This document shows positions 1-7,758 of a stretch of DNA of 24,421 nucleotides, one piece after another. Source of the stretch: HO2-45-28 sp964574495 (lineage in GTDB: Bacteria; Patescibacteriota; Minisyncoccia; HO2-45-28); the NCBI GenBank assembly GCA_964574495.1, contig CAZNNT010000010.1, forward strand, positions 1 to 24,421, read 5' to 3'. Both the position numbers and the translations under genes were made by a program. Within the stretch, counting starts at the first letter, position 1. Each line of letters starts with the position of its first letter. The notes beneath the pieces were generated by a model. It saw only the letters and a program-made list of their open reading frames with translations, was not told the origin of the DNA and ran no database searches.

Positions 1-1279
1 AAAAGAAAGTGAGCGTGCGCGGGATGGGAGTAGCTGAAAGCGAAAGGATATCGGTTGCCGGGTGAAGTTTTTTGAAATGCTCTTTATGCCGGACCCCAAA
101 GCGTTGTTCTTCGTCTATTATCACCAATCCCAGATTTTTGAATTTAACGTCTTTTGAAAACAAGCGATGCGTGCCGATAACGATATCCGTTTCGCCTTCG
201 GCCAGATTTTCCAGCGTTTTTTTATTTTCTTTTTCGGGTGATAAGCGGGTTAAGCCCCCGATTTTTATCGGCAGATTTTTAAGACGTTCTTTGAAGACCG
301 AAAGATGCTGGTCGGCAAGCACGGTGGTTGGCGCAAGGATCGCCGTTTGTCTGCAGTTTAGTGCCGCGCGAAGCGCGGCGCGCAGCGCCAGTTCGGTTTT
401 CCCAAAGCCGACATCTCCCGTTAAGATTCTATCCATAGGTTCGGGACTAGTCATATTGCTTAAAATTTCTTCAAGGGCATTTTCCTGGCTCGGAGTAAGT
501 TCGTGCCTGAATGAATCCCAGACAATTTTTTCAAACGAGTCAGGCAGGTAGGGCGGACGTTTTTGAATGACGCGATTTTTATAAATTTTTATGAGTTCTT
601 GGGCGAAGGCGATTATTTCTTCGCGCGACTTCTTTTTGGTTCTGGTCCAGAATTGGCTGCCCAACCTGTTTAAACGCGGACGCTCAAGGCCGTAATACGG
701 CTCAAGGCGTTTTTTTTCCGAAATCGGGACGAAAAGCGCGTCGGGGTCGGCTCCGTGCGCGGGAGAAGCGTACTCAATTTTAAAATAATTTTCGCCGTTT
801 TTTTCTTCCAGGCCCCGGAAAATTCCGATTCCGTGGTCTATATGGACGACATAATCGCCCGAAGCAAGATTCAATTCTTTATTTTTTTGCGGCTTTAGTG
901 TCAGATCGCCTTTCGCGATTGTTTCGTGTTTTTCAATCGCCTCTACGATATTGCCCGAGAATTCCACGCCCCAAGGGATTTTTTTATTGATTGGAAAGAT
1001 AACAATCGTTGAGCCAAGCGTTTTGTAAGTCCCGGGGAGTATCGTTTCAAAAACATTTTCATATCCCAACTCCGAAATTCGGCGTAAAAATTCGCTTTGC
1101 TTTATTTTTTGCCCGACTTCAGCCAAAACCGTGTTTCTGGTCCAAGTCGGACTTAGACCGCGCTTTTTTATTATTTCCTCCTCATTTTCTTCCCACCACA
1201 AAACGGGCTTTTCCAAAAAATATGGGGTAAGCCCCACGATAAGAATGATATTTGGTTGTTTTTCATTGCCTTGGGGCAA
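1..1279 (-). CDS. mfd: Transcription-repair coupling factor Mfd, short N terminus, partial at window edge
   Basis: This is a superfamily 2 DNA translocase that pushes stalled RNA polymerase off DNA and couples it to repair. The open frame runs from an in-frame TAA at 1283-1285 to the left edge. About residue 141 begins the RNA-polymerase-interaction domain (SGDYVVHIDHGIGIFRG), then helicase motif I (GDVGFGKTE, about residue 287), then DEEQRFGV (about 389) and the TATPIPRTL-type motif (SATPIPRTL), all typical of Mfd rather than RecG. No in-frame ATG lies ahead of the interaction domain; TTG at 1279 is the most upstream usable start, GTG further in is an alternative, and neither has a convincing ribosome binding site. 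Only about 140 residues precede the interaction domain, against roughly 470 in E. coli, so the UvrB-like UvrA-binding module seems absent. pth lies 26 bases upstream on the same strand, so the two are probably cotranscribed. The C-terminal half is outside the window. Confidence 0.85.
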   Translation of the reverse strand, partial: MPQGNEKQPNIILIVGLTPYFLEKPVLWWEENEEEIIKKRGLSPTWTRNTVLAEVGQKIKQSEFLRRISELGYENVFETILPGTYKTLGSTIVIFPINKKIPWGVEFSGNIVEAIEKHETIAKGDLTLKPQKNKELNLASGDYVVHIDHGIGIFRGLEEKNGENYFKIEYASPAHGADPDALFVPISEKKRLEPYYGLERPRLNRLGSQFWTRTKKKSREEIIAFAQELIKIYKNRVIQKRPPYLPDSFEKIVWDSFRHELTPSQENALEEILSNMTSPEPMDRILTGDVGFGKTELALRAALRAALNCRQTAILAPTTVLADQHLSVFKERLKNLPIKIGGLTRLSPEKENKKTLENLAEGETDIVIGTHRLFSKDVKFKNLGLVIIDEEQRFGVRHKEHFKKLHPATDILSLSATPIPRTLTFF

Positions 1280-1305
1280 TGTTTAAGATTTTTACAGAAA
1301 CAAAT

Positions 1306-1905
1306 TCAGTTGTAAAGATTCATTGCTTTTTCTGGGGATTTCGAAAGCATGGTTTCCAACGCTTCGGAAATTTTTTTAAATGATTTTTTAAGGATTTCAA
1401 AATCGGATTTACGCATAGGCGAGGTCAGAAAGTCAGGAATTTTTTTATTCGGCGGCTTGTTTTTCGGCGAGACGCCAATACGAATTCGCCAGAAATCTTT
1501 TGTTTTTAACGCGCGGATTACTGATTCAACTCCTTTATGCCCGCCCGAACCCCGACCGAATGAAATTTTGATTTTTCCCAACGGCAAATCAATATCGTCG
1601 TGAAGGACGATCAATTCAGCTTTTAGCTTATAGCTTTTAGCTTTTAGATGCGCGATCGCCTTGCCCGAGTTATTCATAAAGGTCTCTGGCAATAACAATA
1701 AAACCGGCTTTTTGCCGATTTTTCCTTCGGATGCGAGCGACTCATATTTTTTGGCAAATTCCCAATCCGAAAAGTCATTTTTCCTTGCCCTCCATAGCTT
1801 TAGCGAAGGAGGGTTTGCAAAGTATTCCAAAGCGAGCCGTCCGGCGTTGTGGCGGGTTTGTTTATATTCCTCGCCCGGATTGCCTAAACCGATTATTGTT
1901 TTCAT
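1306..1905 (-). CDS. pth: Peptidyl-tRNA hydrolase
   Basis: Pth releases tRNA from peptidyl-tRNAs that drop off the ribosome. The N terminus MKTIIGLGNPGEEYKQTRHN carries the family signature with Asn9 and catalytic His19; FMNNSG, the Asp motif in VLHDDIDLPLGKIK, and GSGGHKGVESV follow. The ATG at 1905 is chosen because it begins with the family motif and lies 7 bases after a TTGTTT-17-TAATAT promoter; frames open further upstream only through weak starts. Length is 199 residues, normal for Pth. Two stretches are odd: residues about 31-39 (PPSLKLWRA) are encoded by a 26-base palindrome, and residues about 87-96 (LKAKSYKLKA) by tandem CTAAAAG heptamers. Both are repeats found elsewhere in the window and both fall in surface-loop-like places of the alignment I recall, so the enzyme probably tolerates them. 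TGA stop; mfd follows after 26 bases. Confidence 0.93.
   Translation of the reverse strand: MKTIIGLGNPGEEYKQTRHNAGRLALEYFANPPSLKLWRARKNDFSDWEFAKKYESLASEGKIGKKPVLLLLPETFMNNSGKAIAHLKAKSYKLKAELIVLHDDIDLPLGKIKISFGRGSGGHKGVESVIRALKTKDFWRIRIGVSPKNKPPNKKIPDFLTSPMRKSDFEILKKSFKKISEALETMLSKSPEKAMNLYN
1618..1647. repeat. Tandem CTAAAAG heptamers inside pth
   Basis: On the minus strand four 7-base units read CTAAAAG, CTAAAAG, CTATAAG, CTAAAAG. Three units make 21 bases, so the tract does not disturb the frame and is read as LKAKSYKLKA. The same unit recurs in lepA (17693-17727) and, degenerate, before ftsZ (6520-6545). Confidence 0.75.
1788..1813. repeat. Palindromic element inside pth
   Basis: Outer stem CCCTCC/GGAGGG and inner stem GCT/AGC around a 2-base loop. 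It belongs to the same family as the elements at 12503, 12706, 21635 and 21675; compared with 21675-21700 it differs by paired changes in both the outer stem (T-A to G-C) and inner stem (T-A to C-G). It is translated in frame on the minus strand as PPSLKLWRA within Pth. Confidence 0.7.
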
Positions 1906-1963
1906 TACGCCCATATTACCATTGCGCCTTGATTTAAACAAAAAATCGTGATATTTTTATTAA
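1906..1963. promoter_or_regulatory. Divergent promoters for pth and lepB
   Basis: Minus strand: TTGTTT (1941-1936), 17-base spacer, TAATAT (1918-1913), then 7 bases to the pth ATG at 1905. Plus strand: TTGATT (1929-1934), 17-base spacer, TATTTT (1952-1957), then 6 bases to the lepB ATG at 1964. The two promoters overlap face to face. The spacing puts both transcription starts at or beside the start codon, so both mRNAs would be leaderless. Inferred from sequence only. Confidence 0.6.
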
Positions 1964-2449
1964 ATGCGATCTAAATTTTGGTCCGGCGTCTGGGAAATAG
2001 CCAAATTCGGCATTATTGTTTTAGCGATTGTTATGCCGATACGGCTTTACATTGCCCAGCCCTTTATCGTCTCGGGCGAATCAATGGCGCCGACATTTTC
2101 ATCGGGCGACTATTTGATTATTGACGAACTGACTTATAATTTTATCCGCGAGCCCCAAAAAGACGATGTTATAGTTTTTCGCTACCCCCTGGACCCGTCA
2201 AAGTTTTTCATAAAAAGGATAGTCGGGCTTCCAGGCGAGGAATTGGTCGTTGACGGCAAAGAATGGCAGATGGGAAACGATGAATATTTCGTGATGGGCG
2301 ACAATAATCTTTTCAGCTTGGATTCGCGCAGTTGGGGGCCGCTCCCGAGAGAAAACATAACCGGCAGGGCTTTATTAAGATTATGGCCGGCAACCACTTT
2401 TGCTTATATGCCTGGTCAGCGTCAGTTGGCTTCGCCGATGGAGCAATAA
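1964..2449 (+). CDS. lepB: Signal peptidase I
   Basis: LepB cleaves signal peptides from exported preproteins on the outer face of the cytoplasmic membrane. A single hydrophobic N-terminal anchor (about residues 12-30) is followed by SGESMAPT, giving nucleophile Ser40, and by FFIKRIVGLPGE, giving the general base Lys84. The later box GDNNLFSLDSRSWGPL matches the conserved GDNxxxSxDSRxxG motif. At 161 residues it is a short, single-anchor Gram-positive-like form. The ATG at 1964 sits 6 bases after a -10 box, suggesting a leaderless mRNA. hisS starts 7 bases downstream, so the two are likely one transcript. Confidence 0.95.
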   Translation: MRSKFWSGVWEIAKFGIIVLAIVMPIRLYIAQPFIVSGESMAPTFSSGDYLIIDELTYNFIREPQKDDVIVFRYPLDPSKFFIKRIVGLPGEELVVDGKEWQMGNDEYFVMGDNNLFSLDSRSWGPLPRENITGRALLRLWPATTFAYMPGQRQLASPMEQ

Positions 2450-2456
2450 ATCATAT

Positions 2457-3839
2457 ATGCCCAAGAAATCCAAAAAAGAATTTTTAAAAACTCCGAAAGG
2501 CACCAGGGATTTGATGCCCCACGATGTTTTGGTTTGGCGCGCCCTGGAGTCCAAGGCGGCGGAGATAGCCGAGGCCTATGGTTTTAAGGCCTTGCGCAGT
2601 CCGCATATTGAACACGCGGACCTTTTTATTCCCACACTAGGCGAAACCTCGGATGTCGTTGAAAAACAAATGTATTCTTTTCGCACGAGAGGCGGAGATA
2701 ATCTCGTCTTGCGTCCCGAATGGACGGTGCCGGCGGTGCGCGCTTATTTTGAACACGGCATGCAGTCCTGGACGCAGCCGGTGATGCTCTATACTTTCGG
2801 CTCTTTTTTCAGGCACGAAAGTCCGCAAAAAGGGCGATTTCGCGAATTCGGCCAGTTTGATTTGGAGATTCTGGGGGACGAGGCCGGATTTTCAGACGCG
2901 CTGGTTATCAGGGTACTCACGCTGATTTTTCAGGAACTTGGCTTTAAAAATTTCGTCGTGCACATAAATACTTTGGGCGACAAAGAGTGCCGAGGCGAAT
3001 TCAGAAAAGAATTGGTGGCTTATTACCGGCGAAAAATCAATTCTCTTTGCAAGAATTGCAAGCGCCGGCTTAAGCAAAATCCGTTGCGCCTTCTTGATTG
3101 CAAGGAAGCGTCTTGCGTGGAGTTGAGGAGCGAGGCGCCGAAAATGATTGATTTTACTTGCCAGGATTGTCGGGCGCATTTTAAAAGCGTTTTGGAGCTT
3201 TTAGACGAACTTGCCGTCCCTTATTTTTTGAATCCGCATCTGGTGCGGGGGCTGGATTACTATTCAAGAACGGTCTTTGAAATTTTTTCCGAGCCGGAGC
3301 CGAGTAAAAAAGAAAAAGCGGTTTTGCCCGCGACCCCGCAGACGGAAGCGCCGGAGGACGTAAAGAAAGAGAAACCGATTCCAGCTATACCTTCTGCTCT
3401 GGCCGCGGGAGGGCGTTATGATTATCTGGCCGAGGACTTGGGGGAGAAAAAATTGTTCGGAGTCGGCGCCTCCATAGGGATTGATCGTTTAGTCGAGGAG
3501 CTCGCTTCCAGGAAAATTGATTTGGTAAAAGTCAAAAAACCGGATTTGTCTTTGATTCAGGTGGGTCCGCAGGCCAAGAAAAAAACACTGGCTCTTTTTG
3601 AATCCTTGCGAAAAGCCAAGTTAACCATCGCCCAGTCATTCGCCAAAGACGGTTTGCGTCAGCAATTATCTCTGGCCGACAGAGCCGGATCTTTCGCCGC
3701 TTTGATAATCGGCCAAAAAGAAGCGCTGGACGGGACGGTTATCGTGCGGGATATGGTTTCGGGATCCCAAGAGACCATCCGGCAGGAAAAAATCATTGAC
3801 TACCTTAAAAAAAAGTTAAGACCCTCCGCTAAGGGCTGA
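2457..3839 (+). CDS. hisS: Histidyl-tRNA synthetase
   Basis: A class II synthetase that charges tRNA-His. KTPKGTRDLMPHD opens the catalytic core; motif 2 is RPEWTVPAVRAY followed by FFRHESPQKGRFREF; the histidine-specific motif is LVRGLDYYSRTVFE; motif 3 lies in GVGASIGIDRL; the C-terminal anticodon-binding domain starts near VKKPDLSLIQVG. An insertion domain has two Cys pairs (CKNC, later CQDC) plus further Cys residues, as in some bacterial HisRS. Odd points: motif 2 has Trp where Gly is usual (RPEGT), and about 35 residues rich in Pro, Glu and Lys sit between TVFEIFSE and AAGGRYDYL. The ATG at 2457 is chosen because the TPKGTRD core begins soon after; a frame open further upstream overlaps lepB and is unlikely. 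460 residues. Confidence 0.95.
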   Translation: MPKKSKKEFLKTPKGTRDLMPHDVLVWRALESKAAEIAEAYGFKALRSPHIEHADLFIPTLGETSDVVEKQMYSFRTRGGDNLVLRPEWTVPAVRAYFEHGMQSWTQPVMLYTFGSFFRHESPQKGRFREFGQFDLEILGDEAGFSDALVIRVLTLIFQELGFKNFVVHINTLGDKECRGEFRKELVAYYRRKINSLCKNCKRRLKQNPLRLLDCKEASCVELRSEAPKMIDFTCQDCRAHFKSVLELLDELAVPYFLNPHLVRGLDYYSRTVFEIFSEPEPSKKEKAVLPATPQTEAPEDVKKEKPIPAIPSALAAGGRYDYLAEDLGEKKLFGVGASIGIDRLVEELASRKIDLVKVKKPDLSLIQVGPQAKKKTLALFESLRKAKLTIAQSFAKDGLRQQLSLADRAGSFAALIIGQKEALDGTVIVRDMVSGSQETIRQEKIIDYLKKKLRPSAKG

Positions 3840-3852
3840 AAATAATTTCCGT

Positions 3853-4176
3853 ATGGATAAAATGGACAAATGCATTTTTTGCCGGATAGCCGATAAAAAG
3901 GAAAAAGCGGATATCGTTTTTGAAAACGACGAATTTGTTGTTTTTAAAAATATTAAACAAGACCAAAGAGTGCATCTTTTGATGGTTCCCAAAAAACATA
4001 TTCATTCCGTGGCTGATTTGGAAGATGACGACGCCGGACTGATGGGGCGCTTGATTTTAACCGCTCGCGACATCGCCGAAAAAGAAAAACTTTCGGGCTA
4101 CAAACTTTTATTCAATGTCGGGCGCGACGGCGGACAGATTATAGACCACATTCATCTCCATTTATTGGCGGATTAG
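3853..4176 (+). CDS. HIT-family nucleotide-binding protein
   Basis: Histidine-triad proteins hydrolyse or transfer nucleotidyl groups from small adducts such as AMP-lysine or dinucleotides. CIFCRIADK at the N terminus is the typical first box, with the two Cys spaced as in zinc-binding HINT proteins. HLLMVPKKHIHS is the middle box and DHIHLHLLAD carries the His-x-His-x-His triad at the C terminus. 107 residues, full length for the family. The gene follows hisS by 13 bases. ATG at 3853 is used; the ATG 9 bases later is an alternative. The substrate cannot be told from sequence. Confidence 0.92.
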   Translation: MDKMDKCIFCRIADKKEKADIVFENDEFVVFKNIKQDQRVHLLMVPKKHIHSVADLEDDDAGLMGRLILTARDIAEKEKLSGYKLLFNVGRDGGQIIDHIHLHLLAD

Positions 4177-4218
4177 TGGATTTATTTTTTAGGATTTGCT
4201 ATTTTAAATTGTATCAAT

Positions 4219-4452
4219 ATGGCTGAAGTAATCAGGCACGAAAATGAAACCACAGCGAGCGTCCTCAGGCGCTTTACAAAACGGGTCCAGCAGGCCGGCA
4301 TTTTGAGCCGCGCGAAAAAAATACGATTTAAAGAAAGGGGCCTCTCTAACTTTAAAAAACGCAAAAAAGCCCTCATGCGCATTAAGCGAAAGAGCGAGTT
4401 AGAAAAACTGCAAAAACTTGGTAAAATAAAAGTGGGGCGCCACAATGCTTAA
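4219..4452 (+). CDS. rpsU: 30S ribosomal protein bS21
   Basis: A small basic protein of the 30S platform near the anti-Shine-Dalgarno. The N terminus MAEVIRHENETTASVLRRFTK and the following basic stretch (RFKERGLSNFKKRKKAL) are typical of bS21. At 77 residues it is slightly longer than the usual 60-70, with a lysine/arginine-rich tail. Its last 8 bases overlap the start of yqeY, so translation of the two is likely coupled; the rpsU-yqeY pair is a common bacterial arrangement. Confidence 0.95.
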   Translation: MAEVIRHENETTASVLRRFTKRVQQAGILSRAKKIRFKERGLSNFKKRKKALMRIKRKSELEKLQKLGKIKVGRHNA

Positions 4453-4915
4453 AAAAAAGCTGGAAAGCGATTTGAAAAACGCTTTGAGAGCCGGCGAGGC
4501 CCTCAAGGTTTCGGTCCTGCGCATGCTCTTGGCTTCCATTGCCAATAAAGAAATTGAAGTTTTGAAAAAGGAAGTGGGTTTGTCCGACGAAGAAATATTG
4601 GAGGTCTTGGGCCGGGAGCTGAAAAGACGCAAGGAAGCGGCCGGCGAATTCGCCAAAGGCGGCCGGCAGGAGATGGCGGCTAAAGAGAGCGAGGAAGCCG
4701 GAATCGTGGCGTCTTATTTGCCGGAAGAGATTTCTGACGGAGATTTGCAAAGAGTCGTCAAAGACAGCATTCGCGAGACGGGAGCGGGCGCGATGGCGGA
4801 TTTCGGGAAAGTTATGAAGGCGGCTATGGCGGTTTTGAAAGGCAAGGCCGCGGGCAACAGGGTTTCGGAGGCGGTTAAAAAATTCCTGTCCGAAAAAGCG
4901 TCTGAAAATGGTTAA
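4445..4915 (+). CDS. yqeY: GatB/YqeY domain protein
   Basis: Stand-alone relative of the C-terminal tRNA-binding domain of GatB (amidotransferase); its precise role is not settled, although a tRNA-related function is assumed. MLKKKLESDLKNALRAGEALKVSVLRMLLASI and the RRKEAAGEFAKGGRQEMAAKE region are hallmark YqeY segments, as is the C-terminal GKVMKAAMAVLKGKAAGNRVSE. 156 residues, normal length. It overlaps rpsU by 8 bases at its start and ybeY by 8 bases at its end. Confidence 0.93.
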   Translation: MLKKKLESDLKNALRAGEALKVSVLRMLLASIANKEIEVLKKEVGLSDEEILEVLGRELKRRKEAAGEFAKGGRQEMAAKESEEAGIVASYLPEEISDGDLQRVVKDSIRETGAGAMADFGKVMKAAMAVLKGKAAGNRVSEAVKKFLSEKASENG

Positions 4916-5288
4916 AAATCTGACCCGCCTTAAGATTCCCGCGATAAGCTGGCAGAAGATTAAAAATAAAATACTTAGTAAGGATTACGAATTGAGCTTG
5001 GTTTTCGTGTCCGATAAGGAAATGGCGCGCATCAATCTGAAATATCGCGGTGCTACGGGGCCGACTGACATCCTGGCCTTTTTATTGGCCAAAAACTCAG
5101 GAGAGATTTTTATTGATTTGCCGTTCGCGTCCCGTAAAGCCGGGTTTCTTAAAAAAAACATTAAAGAGCGCGTTCTTTTTTTATACATTCACGCCCTTTT
5201 GCATCTCAAGGGCTTTAAACACGGCACCTTGCATCAGTCAAAAATTATGCTAAAACACGAAAAAAAATGGCTAAAAATTTTGTCTTAG
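4908..5288 (+). CDS. ybeY: Endoribonuclease YbeY (16S rRNA maturation)
   Basis: A metal-dependent RNase involved in 16S rRNA 3' end maturation and ribosome quality control. The metal site His-x3-His-x5-His is intact in HALLHLKGFKH, though the usual GYDH reads GFKH. The upstream box SDKEMARINLKYRGATGPTDILAF matches the conserved Arg and TDVLSF region. 126 residues, at the short end of the family with a compact N terminus. It overlaps yqeY by 8 bases and ftsA by 22 bases, the latter in a different frame, suggesting tight translational coupling. Confidence 0.92.
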   Translation: MVKNLTRLKIPAISWQKIKNKILSKDYELSLVFVSDKEMARINLKYRGATGPTDILAFLLAKNSGEIFIDLPFASRKAGFLKKNIKERVLFLYIHALLHLKGFKHGTLHQSKIMLKHEKKWLKILS

Positions 5289-6445
5289 GAATTGATATCG
5301 GAAGTTCAGGCGTTCAAAGCGTTATTGCCGGATGGGACAGATACGGCGAAAATCTTAGGATTTTGGGCGCCGGTTCTTTTCAGGCCTCGGGAATCAGAAG
5401 AGGCAAAATAATAGATATTGAAGAGGTCTCCAAGGGTTTAGGGTCGTCCACAGCCGAAGTCCAGAAAAAAGCCGGACTCAAAACTCGCTCCTGCGTTTTA
5501 GCGATCGGCGGGCATGACCTTAGCGCCATCCGCTCAAAGGGTTTAGTGATGGTTTCTCGGGCTAATCACGAAATTTCGGATTTTGACGCGAATCGCGCCG
5601 TGGAGCAATGCCAATCAAACATAGAGCCGCTGGCCAATCGCGACATCCTGCATAGTTACCCCCTGTCTTTTACCGTTGACGGAAAATTTAAAACCGTTAA
5701 TCCCGCGAGCATGACCGGCTCAAAACTTGAATGTGAAGCCATTTTTATCACCGCTTTATCGCGCGACGTTAAAAACGCCGTGAGAGCCGCGGAATTGGCT
5801 GGATTGATGGTTGAAGATGTCGTCGCCTCTCCAATCGCCGCGGCCCGCGCCGTAATGTCCAGAAAACATAAAGAAGTCGGCTCAATTCTGATAGATATAG
5901 GCGCCGGCACTTCGTCGCTCGCGGTTTTTGAGGAGGGCCTGCCCATATCGCTTGAGGTTTTGCCGTACGGCTCGGCCAATATCACCAGCGACCTGGCGCT
6001 TGGTTTTAAAACCACGATTGACGAGGCCGAAGAAATCAAAAAGAATTTTTCTCCGTCATCCGCTTTACCCGCGAAAAAACAGACCGCCGAGATAATTTCA
6101 GCGCGTCTCTCCGATATTTTTGAATTGGTCAACAAGCATCTTAAAAAAATAGAGCGCGCGCGCCTGCTGCCGGCCGGCGCGGTGTTAACCGGCGGCGGCG
6201 CGAAAATCAGCGACATCGTGAGTTTTACCAAGGATTACCTTGAACTGCCGGCCGAAGTCGGAGATTTTGAAGAAGTGAGGATGCCGGATGGACTGGAAGC
6301 CGGCCCGTGGGCGGTCGCGGTAGGCCTTTGTTTGATGGCTTATGACGCTTCAAGGGGAGGCGCGGGATTCGGTTCTTCTTCTTCCGGTTTAGCCAATGCG
6401 ACCAAAAACGCGGCGTTTCGCTGGCTCAAATCCCTTTTGCCGTGA
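5267..6445 (+). CDS. ftsA: Cell division protein FtsA
   Basis: An actin-like ATPase that tethers FtsZ to the membrane. The phosphate-1 motif GIDIGSSGVQSVIA opens the protein, DIGAGTSSLAVF is the phosphate-2 motif, and AVLTGGGAKI the adenosine motif. The 1C subdomain follows the first actin strand, as in FtsA and unlike MreB. The last residues NAAFRWLKSLLP form the amphipathic membrane-targeting helix, preceded by a Gly/Ser-rich linker. 392 residues, normal. The start lies inside the end of ybeY. ftsZ follows after 104 bases. Confidence 0.95.
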   Translation: MAKNFVLGIDIGSSGVQSVIAGWDRYGENLRILGAGSFQASGIRRGKIIDIEEVSKGLGSSTAEVQKKAGLKTRSCVLAIGGHDLSAIRSKGLVMVSRANHEISDFDANRAVEQCQSNIEPLANRDILHSYPLSFTVDGKFKTVNPASMTGSKLECEAIFITALSRDVKNAVRAAELAGLMVEDVVASPIAAARAVMSRKHKEVGSILIDIGAGTSSLAVFEEGLPISLEVLPYGSANITSDLALGFKTTIDEAEEIKKNFSPSSALPAKKQTAEIISARLSDIFELVNKHLKKIERARLLPAGAVLTGGGAKISDIVSFTKDYLELPAEVGDFEEVRMPDGLEAGPWAVAVGLCLMAYDASRGGAGFGSSSSGLANATKNAAFRWLKSLLP

Positions 6446-6519
6446 ATACGCCACACAAAATAAAGCTCACTTTTGCCATACAAAAGACACGGGGTCAACT
6501 TGCCCATAAAAAGTAACAG

Positions 6520-6545
6520 ATATAAGCTAAAAGTTATAAACTAAT
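6520..6545. repeat. Degenerate CTAAAAG-type heptamers before ftsZ
   Basis: Units read ATATAAG, CTAAAAG, TTATAAA, CTAA. The tract supplies a TATAAA (6535-6540) 9 bases before the ftsZ ATG, so the repeat may serve as the -10 element of an ftsZ promoter. No good -35 box is seen. The rest of the 104-base ftsA-ftsZ gap shows nothing clear. Confidence 0.45.
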
Positions 6546-6549
6546 TTTT

Positions 6550-7662
6550 ATGCCTCAAGTAAAACCAGACGTGGAAACATTCGCGCGCGTTAAAGTCATC
6601 GGAGTCGGCGGCTCCGGGCTTAACGCCGTTGACCACATGATCCGTTCAAAAGTGAAGGGGGTGGATTTTATCGGCGTCAATACCGACGCGCAGGATTTGC
6701 ATCACTCTTTAATGCCTAAAAAAATTCATATCGGACGCACGGTAACGCGGGGGCTTGGAGCCGGAATGGATCCGGAACTCGGGAGGCAGGCCGCTGAAGA
6801 AAATAAGGCCGAAATTCAAGAGGCGCTTCAGGGAGCGGACATGGTTTTTATAACTTGCGGTTTTGGAGGGGGAACAGGGACCGGAGCTGGGCCCGTTATC
6901 GCTTCGGCGGCCAAAGAGGCGGGCATTCTGACGATTGCCGTTGCCACAAAGCCCTTTTCTTTTGAGGGACTGAAAAGAATTCAGATAGCCGAAGAGGGAC
7001 TTGTCCGATTAAGGAATAATGTTGACGCCATGATTATTATTCCCAATGACCGATTGCTGGCCGTTTCAGAAAAAGACACGCCGTTTCTTTCGGCTTTCGC
7101 GATATGCGATGATGTTTTACGCCAAGCCGTGCAGGGCATATCGGACTTAATCACTACGCCCGGAATCATTAATGTCGACTTCTCGGACGTAAAAGCCATT
7201 ATGTCCAATTCCGGTTCAGCCCTTATGGGCATAGGCAAAGGGGTTGGCGAGAAAAGAGCCGAAGAAGCCGCGCGCCAAGCCATAAATTCACCTCTTCTTG
7301 ATTTGTCCATTGACGGCGCGAGAGGCGTTTTGTTCGCGGTTTCGGGCGCCGATGATATGACTATGTGGGAGATTCAGGAAGCGGCAAAAATAATTACGGG
7401 AGCCATAGATAAAGACGCCAAAGTCATTTTTGGCGCTTTTCACGACGAGCGCCTGAAAAAAGGAGAGTTTAAAATAACGGTTATTGCTTCCGGCTTTCCT
7501 CAAGAAGGCAGAATCCAAAAACTTTTCCAAAACGACAAAGATAAAAAAGACGCGTCAATAAACGGCGCGCCCATAAATCACAATAATTCCAACAATAAAG
7601 AGGCCAACCCGGATGACTGGGAAGCGGTGCCGGCGTTTTTGCGGCGCACCAAGCGGGGATAG
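6550..7662 (+). CDS. ftsZ: Cell division protein FtsZ
   Basis: The tubulin-like GTPase that forms the division ring. VKVIGVGGSGLNAVDHM is the N-terminal nucleotide-binding segment, FGGGTGTGAGP the tubulin signature (GGGTGTG), and the T7 synergy loop appears as NVDFSDVKAIM. The core ends near KITVIASGFP; an Asn/Asp/Lys-rich linker follows, and the C-terminal peptide DDWEAVPAFLRRTKRG is the conserved FtsA/ZipA-binding tail. 370 residues. No Shine-Dalgarno is visible; a TATAAA lies 9 bases before the ATG. The ftsA-ftsZ order matches bacterial division clusters, but mur and mra genes are absent here. Confidence 0.97.
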   Translation: MPQVKPDVETFARVKVIGVGGSGLNAVDHMIRSKVKGVDFIGVNTDAQDLHHSLMPKKIHIGRTVTRGLGAGMDPELGRQAAEENKAEIQEALQGADMVFITCGFGGGTGTGAGPVIASAAKEAGILTIAVATKPFSFEGLKRIQIAEEGLVRLRNNVDAMIIIPNDRLLAVSEKDTPFLSAFAICDDVLRQAVQGISDLITTPGIINVDFSDVKAIMSNSGSALMGIGKGVGEKRAEEAARQAINSPLLDLSIDGARGVLFAVSGADDMTMWEIQEAAKIITGAIDKDAKVIFGAFHDERLKKGEFKITVIASGFPQEGRIQKLFQNDKDKKDASINGAPINHNNSNNKEANPDDWEAVPAFLRRTKRG

Positions 7663-7758
7663 CGCCTTTTTATTAACCTTTTTCCACAGTTTCGGTCCGG
7701 CAATTTTGAATTATAATTAAAAGTGTCGGTTATAAATTTATTTTTTCTCTAAAATTTT

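Noticed and set aside
72..551. 159-codon plus-strand frame opposite mfd
   Set aside because: The minus strand here encodes clear Mfd helicase motifs; this is its complement.
5656..6231. 191-codon open frame antisense to ftsA
   Set aside because: It lies wholly within ftsA, has Ala/Ser-rich shadow composition and no recognisable motif.
7663..7758. Search for a cobalamin riboswitch or NrdR box before nrdJ
   Set aside because: The gap is only 96 bases, AT-rich, and has no B12-box or paired NrdR-like palindromes.
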